From Liolophura sinensis (lineage: Eukaryota > Mollusca > Polyplacophora > Chitonida > Chitonidae), in contig NC_088295.1 of the NCBI RefSeq assembly GCF_032854445.1, forward strand, positions 43,015,385-43,079,384: a stretch of 64,000 nt of DNA. The letters run 5' to 3'. The translations under genes and the position numbers were made by a program. Numbering within the stretch: the stretch's first letter is position 1; every line of letters begins with the position of its first letter. Below are positions 24,827 to 37,100 of this stretch, piece by piece. A model generated the notes under the pieces. The model was not told the DNA's origin, searched no databases, and saw nothing but the letters and a program-made list of their open reading frames with translations.

Positions 24827-25196
24827 GTTGTACTGTAGTGAGGTCACATGATCGTACAAGCGCTCTAAAGTGCATGGGTTATCTCCCATATTAATCGTAT
24901 TGTGCAACTGTCGCAGCACTCAGGGACAAATTTCTTTAACTACTATAAGCTACTTTGTGGCGTTCACAATAAATACATTTTTATTTTTAAGTGAATGGTA
25001 CCCATGTCTGGGTCTGTGACATTCAAAGAAGAGGAAGTTACTCAATAAATTAACTTCTTCCATGGATTCGTCGGGAAGATCTTGTGTAATTGGAGTCAAA
25101 AACAGTCGGCTACGAGGAAACAGCTGGAAGATTGAGAACATGTGTTTGAAAGCAATCTAGATGCAGAAGAGTTTCGGAATACGTGTGCTTGTCACA
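24827..25196. promoter_or_regulatory. Shared divergent promoter of FDX1 and SPATA20
   Basis: Only 370 bp separate the FDX1 start codon (minus strand, 24826) from the SPATA20 start codon (plus strand, 25197). Both first exons encode presequence-like N-termini, so both 5' UTRs and core promoters must fit here. No TATA box is obvious. A GGTCACATGATCG element lies at about 24842-24854. The inference is from gene arrangement only. Confidence 0.6.
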
Positions 25197-28100
25197 AAAT
25201 GTAGAAGTTGGAAAGGAATAAGCATTTCTGGGTAAATTTATGCTTCGGTTGGCCTGGTTGTTATTAACAAACACTTACCTAGATTCTCCAACTTAAGTCA
25301 GCCCAGTGCTTGATTGAATCTCATCTTTTCAAGTTTTTGCTCAGCTTCAGCATTGTATCTGGAAGGAATGTAGCCCCCAGATTGCACGAAGGCATGTAGG
25401 GCTAGAATTGTGTTTCACTGCCTGTACCTTTACCAAAAAGTCCTCGTCACAATAGAATGGACAGTTGAAGAGCAAACAATGAAGCTTACATGCATGTGCT
25501 CTGCACAGAAAAGGCAAACACAGAACATTTATCTGAGGTTTTGGGAGTGCCTGCTAGCTGTCTCACAATATTAAACAACCATGACTTTAAATGCATTACC
25601 CTTACCCCCCCCCCCATAATGCTGGCTGCCATCGTATAAGTAAAATATTCTCGAGTACGACGTTAAACACCAATCAGATAAATAAATAAATAAATATAAA
25701 CTATAATTTTTTCACCAATGAAGATGATTGTGTTGAGATCATAAAAATGAAGAGGTAGAGAAATGAATGGAAAAATTTGTAATTCATCTTTGATGCGCTC
25801 TATAGTTCATACTTCTATTTAAATTACATTACAAGTTTTATTTCATATTTTTCCCTCTCTATCATTAATAAATGGCTGTTTTGACTTATTTGTATTATAA
25901 CACTTTTTTCACCAGGAAACTATGTAGAACACAGTTATTTCGCATGATGACAAGCTCAGCAGCTGGAGAACATACCAACAGGTTGTCTGAAGAAAAGTCT
26001 CCATATCTTCTGCAACATGCCACAAATCCTGTTGATTGGTATGAATCTTAAAAAAACTTTTATTCGTTTCTTTTTTTCATTCTAGAAATTTAATACAGAT
26101 ATTGCAATTACAAGAAAATATGACTGTAAATCCAATGTATTCACAACTATAATATATTGAAGGTCTCTGTCCTGATTGAATGTATGTATTCTGTTGATTG
26201 TTTTGATAGATAACATAGTAAAAGTAATTAAGGTTACTTATACTAGACTAGAAGATTTGGTATTTTAAGTGTGATCAGGGTCCATTTTCTCAAGCCATTG
26301 TTGGGATATTTTCTCCAGTGACTTGTATTGTAAACCATAACTCTGTATGTAATTTTATCACAGAGAGCACCATTTCCAAAACATTTGTGAAAAACTGCAT
26401 TTCACAAGGTTAGTAAACGTGAACTCCAAACCTACTAATGGGCACAGAATGGCAACATCTCAGGAGTTTAGTGATTGTCTATTACGATGATTAAAGTAAC
26501 ATTTGCAGTAACGGCGACATCTTGCAAAAGCTGATGTTATCTTGCAAGCAAGGCTCCTCATTAAGAAAATTTCACATGTTAGGGCTTAGCGTGCTAGGGC
26601 AGCATAATGACTCAGGAGCCTCACACCAATGCGGTCGCTGTGAGTTCTTGTCCAGCTCATGCTGGCTTCCTCTCCGGCCGTACATGCGAAGGTTGACAGC
26701 AACCTGTGGATGGTCGTGGGTTTCCCCCGGGCGCTGCCTGGTTTCCTCCCACCAGAATGCTGGCCGCCGTCGTATAAGTGACATATTCATGAGTACGTAA
26801 AACACCAATCAGATAAATAAATAAATAAATCACATTTTAAGAGACAGGAAGTAAAAAGTGTGACCAACTGGTCCATGTTAAAAGATATGATGAGCAATGA
26901 GATAGAACATCCAATATAATCGAGATTTAATGAAGGATAGACATATTCATTTTAATATATTGTTGATTCTGTTGTATATTACAGGTACCCTTGGGGTTCA
27001 GAAGCCTTTCAGAAGGCTGTCACAGAAGACAAGCCTATTTTTCTCTCAGGTATGTGAAATTAAAGTGCTGTCTACCTCGGGGCTGGTGTGAATTGCGCTT
27101 TAGACTAGTAGTAGAAATGTGAACCCATGTGGAGATGGCTGGCTCATATGTCCATCTGGTAAGCCTATTCTGATGTATGTTGTACAGTTATCATGACTGT
27201 GTTGTAGAAAGACAGGTTGAGATATTGATATTGGTTCCTTTTCCGAATATCTGTTAAAACATCATTCAAGCTTGCTGATGAGGCTTGCATGGTCAGTAGC
27301 CTATAAAGAGAAGCAAATTTTTCCTGAGAAATGACCAAGTATTAAATCACAGTTACAAGTGTTGGGGTTTATATTAGAATTTGTTGTAAATCCTGTAGTT
27401 TTCATGAATGTGTTGCTGAATGTCATGATATAAAATTTGTTTCAGAAAAACTTTTGTCATTTCTTAGCAAAGATAATTCATTACCTGTGTGGTTGCGGTA
27501 TTTACATGTTCAGACACGTCTTTCTCATTTGTATGGGTCTCTTGGTGAGAATCGCCACAGACCCATTGTAGAGGCATGAAAAAATGCAAAGAAATTACCG
27601 GCAGTAGTTTCACCCAAATACGACTTGTCAGTGGGCTTGACGAAATAAACCGTGTGTTATGGTCAAATATTAGCTTCCTTTCATGATGTTTTTTCATTGT
27701 TTTGTTGGGATTTATATGTTATGATTATGCATTGAACAAAAATTTTAATTATGTTTGGAGTTGAGCTTTCATTTATTATTCGTTTCGGTTCATGTCATGA
27801 AAGGATTTGGAATGTGCTTGCACTATTTTGAGGATCGTGACAGTAAATGTCACATACCTGTCTGTAACTTGATTGCATGTGATAGCGTACATATGTAGCG
27901 AAAAGATTTACACCATGTAAGGCAGCCTACGTTCATGTATTTAACAGCTCCTAATAATATTCAGACACACCGCGCGGCAGTCAACGCTTTGTACGTTACC
28001 AAGATGGCGAAAATAAAGAATGTGGAGGTTATCAAACAACGGGTATGCCATTTGACCTTGACACCAGGTCTACAGATAAGGAATGTGCAGGAGTAAATGC

Positions 28101-31100
28101 TCTTAAAAATTAGACGATACACTTCTAAACTAAATTCCTGAAATAGCATACTGCGAGATTTAAAGCAAACAGTCCTGTCAAAATCGAAAGTAGATCTCCA
28201 AAGTAGTTTACATGTGTGACGCTCTCCACAACGTGTTAGTTTTCAGAAACTGAAAGTTACAACAAAAGCTCATATACCACTACCCGCAGTCGTGGAGAAT
28301 GACTACTGTCATATTTGTATTTGTGACATTCTGCAGTGTTTGCCATGAAGATGTTGAAAGGGCTAAAAAAAATTTGGGTTACTATAGAGCAAGCTGCTGT
28401 ACTGCATTAAATCATCCAATGTATGGTTTTAATTCTACACCGATCATCAGTTATATGAAACTAGTGTTCAGAAACTGTTTAGATTTATTCTATACACTGC
28501 CAATAAACAAAGCACACATAATAAATTTTTGTCTTGTAATGTAGGCCTACATTTGATTCCAAAACAGCAGGTGTTCGTGCATACAGGAATGTTTGACAGG
28601 TGCAAAAAAATTACCAATCGCATTTGACAAGTTACGATAAAATGAAATAATACCGCAACCCCTGCTATTAAAACAGAATGAAAAGGTAAAGTTGTCAGTG
28701 AATGAATTAGTGGAATAAACCCAGTAGGCCTACAAGTTTAGGTGTAATAAATAAATGTAGGCCTATAAGCATCATTCAGATTCATTCCTCATGAGGAAGA
28801 GCTAAAATAATAAATTTATTCTAGAATGACAAGTCTTAATTCTGTGCAATCGACATGTACATATATATACATATATATAACCCTATATGTAACTACAAAA
28901 ATCTCTGCATCATGTATACGTGTAGCCCTATACATGTATGCTCATGTTTGGGCATGTGTATCTTTATATTTTCTCAACCCCTTTCACTCAGTTAACTTCA
29001 CACTTTTCAGGTTTATTGCTGGGAACCCAAAATAGTGAAGTGTTGAGTATTTTCCAAAAATGTGCACAGTGATAGGTTTACCCAGTACTCTCTCTCTTGG
29101 AAATATAAGGATACAGCACTAATTCTGAAAATTATCTGTAGCACTGCTTGACCCCTTGGGTTGGTGCCCAGTAGTTGATCTTCCTAACTTATTATACAAA
29201 ATTGTTCATGGTTCGTTGAATAAGTTATCTTTTAAATTGTGGAATGAGCTGTTAATTACGTTAGCCATACTGTAAATGTCTTTTTATTCGCGTGGTACTA
29301 ACATTCGCAGATTTCGTGCAAGAACATTTCAGCGAAAATAAGTGCCATCGAATATAAAACCCATGTAAGTAATTTATTAATGTAGCCTGTGTTACAGTTA
29401 TAAATTTGTTAACAAGCACTACAGCTCTAATACTTTTTCAACCACTCTTTTAAGAAGGCTTAGCTCTATCTAACTATTGCCACAGTGCAACGTTGTTGTT
29501 GATTTATTGCTGGGGTTAGATACATACAAATCGATAATTTGTACTGGGCGTGTGTACGTAATACAATATACATACGATGAGAGTGGCTGTTTTTTATCAA
29601 CTGTACTTGCCTTCCAGTCAGATCACCTTTCCGACTTGCCCGATACATCGCTCGGGGGTTTCCGCACTTCAAACTTCCTTTTCATAATGATGATTTCTGA
29701 GAAATTTACTAACGCTGCTGATGCCTGAGAATGAGAAACGGTGGGATTCGTTTGATAAAGGTTAACAGTTTTCAAAAGATTAACAGCTTAGTCTGATCAA
29801 GTTACTGTATTATATAGAATTTTTATCACATCTTACAAGTGCAAACAAGTTTAAATGATAACACTGTTACTTGAATGCTTGAGTTGTTGTATTACTTCAT
29901 GTTTCTGTATTAAGGTTTGATCAGTTATCCAAAAATTCTGTTAAGATCCGCGAAAGTTGATTCCCACAAATGTGTCTTCTTAATAAATCCGTGAAAGTTT
30001 ATGCCCGTGAATAAAAAGGCATTTACAGTATGTGATGAACATTTGGATATAATCCTGAAAAGATCGAAAATTGACAGATTGACAGATTGTACATGTATTT
30101 TATGTGTCCTTGCCATATTTGTAGTGTTGAGATACAACTATACTATGTAAGGATGAAAACATATATTGTATTAAAATATGTTTCCTTCAAACGTTGCATT
30201 GATCTGTTGCCACATACAGCAGTGGTACAGATAATGAAGATTTTCGTGCTCAAACTAACTGAACAAATAGAAATGGTAACGACTTTGTTGCAAAAAACAT
30301 TTCAGGAAAATGTCTACAGTTGTACAGTATATCATAATATGGTGTTCTGGTGCAGTGCAGTCTTGTTAAAGTCAATAACTGATAGACCCTTTGTGGGTGG
30401 AGAAGACCAATGAATTGTACTAGAAGACAATTTGTCTTCAGTTACAAGAGTACAAGAGAAATGAAAATAGAGCAGTAGACCCATTTCACAACTCCTGGAC
30501 TCTAGTTTTCTTTTTTTTTTTTTTTGAGAAATCCTTGAGGATGCCTTTGTTCTGTGTTTTGTGTATTTTGCAGTGGGGTATTCCACGTGTCACTGGTGTC
30601 ACGTGATGGAGAGAGAATCGTTTGAGAATGAGGAGATCGGGAAATACCTGAGTGAGAATTTTGTCTGTATAAAAGTGGACCGTGAAGAGAGGCCTGATGT
30701 GGACAGAGTGTACATGACATTTGTTCAGGTCAGACTCAATACATGGACAGAGTGTACATGGTGTTTGTTCAGGTCAGACTCAATACATGGACAGAGAGTA
30801 TGTGATGTTTGTTCAGGTCAGACTCAATACATGGACAGATTGTACATGACATTTGTTCAGACCAGGCTCAATACGTGGACAGAGTGTACATGACATTTGT
30901 TCAGGTCAGAGTCAGTACATAAACAGATTGTACATGACATTTGTTCAGGCCCCTCTGTAACACAGCAGCCTTTATTGCATGATAACCCTAGACAAGGGCC
31001 TATTGGGCTCTATTACAAGCTAAAAAGAAAATATGCAGTCGTGGCCTTGCAGTGATGAACAATCCACAAAAATGTAAGAAATGTTGCTGTGCCCAAGGCA

Positions 31101-34100
31101 GGCTATGCACAAACTTTCATATTTATCTGGCTAAAACATAAAACATTCTTAGTTTTGGTAATGAAAGGGGTCTCCACTTTAAGTCTTTCTAGATCCTTTG
31201 ACATAAGTGTCTCTTGTTACCTCTTAGAAAGTCTCTGCCTCATGTTCTGGCTAGGCTCAGGTGTTACAGATAGAGCTCCTGTAGTGACAACTGATCCATA
31301 CAAGGCTGATCTCAGGTCCACTTTTGTGACAAGGATTTTGGCAAGACCAAATAAAACAACACAGAACAGAGATCTAGTATGTAGAATGCTGTCAACCTGT
31401 GTGGCTATATGAGTTCAAGACCAGTTTCGGTCATTTTGTCATATTAAAATGCAAGCTTTTTATGGAGAAGCTGTGACAGGGTTATATAAGCTGTTTTGTT
31501 TTAGCTGCTTTTTTAAGGGCATGTTAGTCAAAACTGAATTTAACCAAATTTACCAGTGATTTGAAATAAATGGTGTTGGAATGTTTTGCAGGCAACCAGT
31601 GGACGAGGAGGCTGGCCTATGAGTGTGTGGCTGACCCCAGACCTCAAGCCATTTTACGGAGGTACATATTTCCCACCTGACAACAGGTACTATGGACAGC
31701 CTGGCCTTAAGACCCTGCTTCACACAATCACTGAACAGGTAAGACAGTGGCTCAATTTCTTCTCCTTTTCAAATGCTTAAATGACACTTAATACATATAC
31801 ATGTATGTCTTCATAATTACTATATATTTTTTTATGGATGATAGTTAATTAGTTTGGTATTTGGACCTAGCAAAGGTAATTTCACAAGAGGGGACAAGAA
31901 AAAGGTGGGAGAGGGGCAAACACCTCAGTTCCAAGGCCAAGGGCCAAAGGGTGAAAAGTGGAGTAAAGATGTTTTTTAGCCTGTTTTTGGCACCAAAATT
32001 TTATCTTTGTTTCATTTTAAATCAGACCAATTTGAGAAAAAAAGTTGCTGGGCTTTCCAAGGACGAATCTGATCCTCCAGCCCCACTCCATTCTCTATAT
32101 CCAGCACCGATAAAGGATGTCTTGTTTTAGTGGAAGGCAAAACGAGAGAAACTGGCTGAGCAGAGTAGCGCCATCTTAGATGCCCTAGCCAAGGCAACAT
32201 CTTTGGGTGAGACAGGCAAAATACCAGGTCAAGAGGTCATTTCTAAGGGTTACAAAGCCATAGAGAAGACCTTTGATGAACAAATGGGAGGATTTGGAAA
32301 AGCCCCAAAATTTCCCCAACCAAGTAAGTATAAAGTCTACCAATAAACAACTATGTTGTATTTTAAAGACATCCATGGGTGTTCTTGATATGAGGCTAAA
32401 TGTATCAGTAGGAGGATCTCATGAGTCAATGCAGGGCACAGAATTTCGTGTTTAATTGCAGGATCTTGTACATTGATTTACTGTCTCTTGGGCTGTCAGG
32501 AATTTGTGATTTACCAAGAGCTGATACTCCTGCTGAATTAAGCCTATTAAAAACTAGGTATACCATTTCGCTGTTAAAAAAGTCGAAGTCCTAGAGAATT
32601 CTATTTCTGGAGATAAAACCACACTGACTGCATTTACCAACTTAATCTTTGTACAAAGTGTATAATTTAATCAGTACACATAGGACAATGCCCTTCTAAC
32701 ACCTTTAAATATGCAATTAAGATTATGTAGATCTCTGTTTTACGAGGTGACCATATTGTGAATCTGTTGCGTATTAAGTAAGCACCTGTTTTATGGTTCT
32801 GCAGCCATGTTGAGCTTCCTGTTGCGAGTATATGCGGGTCACTCCATGGCAGTGTTAGGGGAGAGAGCCCTGGAGATGACACTCTTCACACTGAAGATGA
32901 TGGCTAAAGGAGGCATGCACGACCATGTCGGCCAGGTAACACATCTTCACAACACTCATTGTTAATTTGTCAGATTTTTATAACAGGTAAATGAACATCT
33001 GTTGTATTCAATCTGATTGCTTACAAAGCAGCAGAGCAGGAAGTAAATTTATAGATTTTTTTGAGTATTCAGTTTATCAAACCCAGATACGAAAAGAGAT
33101 TGCACATTTACCAGATTTTCAGGATGGTAATGTTTGCACACTTTTTTTCCTTCCAGCTGTTTATTTTACAGTTTGTAGATGCGGCTTCCAATCCAGTTGA
33201 TGTGTTGATATGAGTACATGTATGTGTGTAATGTGTCTGCTGTTTTGTCAGGGATTTCATAGGTACTCCACGGATGATTTCTGGCACGTGCCTCACTTTG
33301 AGAAGATGCTGTATGATCAGGCTCAGTTGGCTGTAGTCTACTCCGAGGCATTTCAGGCAAGATGCGCTGAGCTAAATTTTGTCTACTAGTCACCAACAGC
33401 TGATTGACTGCATATATTTTGGACCCCTGAACCTTCACCCCAAAAATTTGGGAAATACACCATCCTAACATGCTTCAACCAACAGTATGAACCCATACAC
33501 CATCGTAACATGCTTCAGCCTACAGTATGAACCCATACACCATCCTAACATGCTTCAACCAACAGTATGAACCTTTACACCATCGTAACATGCTTCAACC
33601 AACAGTATGAACCCATACACCATCATAACATGCTTCAACCAACAGTATGAACCCATACACCATCCTAACATGTTTCAACCAACAGTATGAACCCATACAC
33701 CATCCTAACATGCTTCAACCAACAGTATGAACCCATACACCATTGTAACATGCTTCAACCAACAGTATGAACCCATACACCATCCTAACATGCTTCAATC
33801 AACAGTATGAACCCATATACCATGCTAACATGCTTCAACCAACAGTATGAACCCATACACCATCGTAACATGCTTCAACCAACAGTCTGAACCCATACAC
33901 CATCGTAACATGCTTCAACCAACAGTATGAACCCATACACCATCGTAACATGCTTCAACCAACAGTATGAACCCATACACCATCGTAACATGCTTCAACC
34001 AACAGTATGAACCCATACACCATCGTAACATGCTTCAACCAACAGTATGAACCCATACACCATCCTAACAGGCTTCAACCAACAGTATGAACCCAGAGAT

Positions 34101-37100
34101 ACTAATGTTTCCACTTGGCTAACGTATTGATGCTCACTAGTTTGACTCATTGTAATTATGAAAGAAAATGTAAAATTGAGGTGATTACCTTATAACATAG
34201 CAGTAAAGCCAAATTTGTGACAGCACCATATGGCACTCTGGCGTACATTTTAGTAGATGATCCCACAAAGTGAGGGAAAAAAGGTCATCGCTTATGTTTT
34301 GCCTTTATTGTTATCAGATAACAAAGGACCCCATGTTTGCTGACATCACAAAGGACATTTTGCTGTACGTGTCCAGAGATTTAAGTGACCCAGTAAGTAA
34401 AACTGAGTTCTTATATCAACTTTTAGTAGAATTCAGATCCATAAAGATATTATTCCACTTACTGTTATAACTTGTTTGTATATATAGTTGCTGTGTTTCA
34501 TTTCAACAAACGAAACTGAAAGATTTGCAGTTCTTCAGTGTCGTAATATTACACTTTTCACAGTGTTACATGTAAAAAGTCATGTTTTCATGCACCCTGT
34601 TAATGTTTCCTTAATGCACCCTATTAATGTTTCCGTATTAATGTTTCCTTAATGCAGCACCCTATTAATGTTTCTTTAATGCAGCACACTTGCCACTTAA
34701 ATTGGTTATGACCTTCAGGACCTCCCATAATAAATTTGGGTATGGTAAACTTTATTCAGCAATTTTGATAAATTGCAACAACTCTTTAACTCTTCATATT
34801 AAAACAGGCAATATTTCCTGTGTTTATATACATAGATATGTCCATTTTAGGCATTGCACTCAATCCCTGGAAAAGGGATTGAGTGAAAGTGAAACTCTTT
34901 AGAGGGTTATACTTACAGTACAGTGATTGTATCTCAGTCAGGGGGCTTCTACAGTGCAGAGGATGCTGACTCTCATGTGAAACATGGTGATGTGGAGAAG
35001 AGGGAAGGGGCATTCAATGTATGGGCAGGGAAGGAGGTTAACAGTCTGTTGTCTCACCAGGTGGATGGTAAGGAAGGGATTACCTGGGCACAAGTCTTCT
35101 CCAAACATTTTGACGTCAGAGAAGATGGCAATATTGCACCTTTTCAGGTAATAAAGCAAATACATGTGTTTACATGTGGTTGTTAGTTTTTTTTTCGTGA
35201 ATTAAATGCAAAATTGTGTTTCGTTCTGTAAATAAAGCATCTAGAGTTGTTTTGCTGTTCATTGCTTTCAGTGATAACTGTATATGCTTTATGTTGTGTT
35301 TCATTTATTATTTTAATGCATTTTCACCAGTCATAAATGAAAAAAAAAAAAGAAAAATGAGGAGAGAAATAAATATATGAAGTAAATTCTCAGGCACTCT
35401 GATTGATTGATTGATTGATTGATGGGAATTTACTGCTGAGTTATTCTATTCACCAGTGTTTATTTATTTATTTGATAAAGGTCTACCACTGTACTCAAAA
35501 ATATTTCTTCTGTTACAATGGTATCCAGGTTTTTGAGTGGAGAAACAATCGGTGTAGTTGATTGAGCTAACACGGAGCATCCATACTGCATGACAGGGTC
35601 AGAAACTAAGTAACCAGGATCAGTAATGTGGCTCCCAAATCTACACATTTCATCAGCTTCAGCTTCAGACCACTAGAAACCAGAGTTCAAATCTGGCTTC
35701 ATCACAGGTATGATCACATTTTAAGATTGATAACTTTCTCTTTCATACAAGGATCCCCATGATGAATTGAAGAACAAAAATGTGCTGATTGTGCGTGGAG
35801 GTTTGGAGGAGACAGCTGAGCATTTCAAACTGCCTGTTGATGTGACCAGCGATATACTGAGTAAAAGCCTTAAGATTCTGTTTGATGAGAGAGAGAAACG
35901 TCCCAGGCCTCACCTAGACAACAAGATGGTTACAGCCTGGAATGGTGAGCTCTTTTCATAATCTAAACCTTCTCTTGGGCCCTTGCTGGCTTAGGATAGA
36001 TTCAGCAAAGCCATTTCTAAATCTGACTCTTCAGTCTCAAAATTTAAAACCTCATCATGGTGCTTCTATTTTTGTTGTGGAAGTAGAAATTTTTAACATT
36101 TGTCTGAAGATAACAGTGATGAGATGGTCAAAATTTTAATTCGTAGGTCCAAAAATTAAAATGTAAAATTGTATTTGAAGTCATAAATGGCTTTGTGGAA
36201 TTGGCTACAAATGGGTGAAGCACTGGTTCTACAGGGGCCATAGGTAGCAGGTACTTGGCAAGCAAAGGGTGATGGTTTACTCCAGTTTGTCTACCTGAGC
36301 GCTGTCATACAAGTGAAACATTCTTGAGTGAGGTGTTAAACACAAATCAAATAAATAAATAAAAGGTATTATGTATAAAAAGCCAATCTCATTGTATGGA
36401 ATAGATCGGTTTTGTTTATTTATTTGTTTGGAGTTTTACTCAAGAATATATCACCTATATGATGATGACCAGCATTATGGGAGGAGAAAACCAAGCAGAG
36501 CCCGGGGGAAACCCACGACCATCCATAGGTTGCTGGCAAACCTTCCCATGTATGGCAGAAGAGGAAGCCATCATGAGCTGGACTTGAACTCACAGCAACT
36601 GCATTCGTGAGAGGCCCCTGGGTCATTGTGCCGTGCTGGCACAATAACCACTTCTGGGTTGACTAGCTTTAGAAATGTACACACATGTACCTAATAGTGA
36701 CAGGATCCTTTAAGGGTCAGGACACAGTATGCCGACTCTTACTGTGCACGTCTGTCAGTGTTGAAGAATCAGTTAATAATTTCTGGATCATAATCACCAC
36801 CAAAATTTATGCATAACATTTTCGTCTGTTGAGAGACAGACAGGCAAACAAATAAACACGAAAAAAAAGAACAGAACAATATCTGAGTAGGTAATGAAAA
36901 TGATTGTGGCTTATAAGGTAAGCCATAAAATTCTCTGATTGCTCCTTTCAGGGTTGATGATCTCTGGGTTTGCAAAGGCAGGCCAGGTCCTTGATAACCC
37001 GGAATACCTCAGTCGAGCTGTTCAAGCTGCAGATTTCTTGTACCAACATGCATTTGTCAAGGATAAGGGGAGATTACTCAGGACATGTTACACAGGGGAA

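Noticed and set aside
25159-25221. Alternative SPATA20 start at 25159 ([14 protein letters not shown]...)
   Set aside because: That frame hits a stop before the donor at 25232 and does not join exon 2; the ATG at 25197 joins in frame.
33454-34095. CRISPR-like regular repeat array
   Set aside because: The repeats are contiguous with no unique spacers and lie in an intron of an animal gene; this is a minisatellite.
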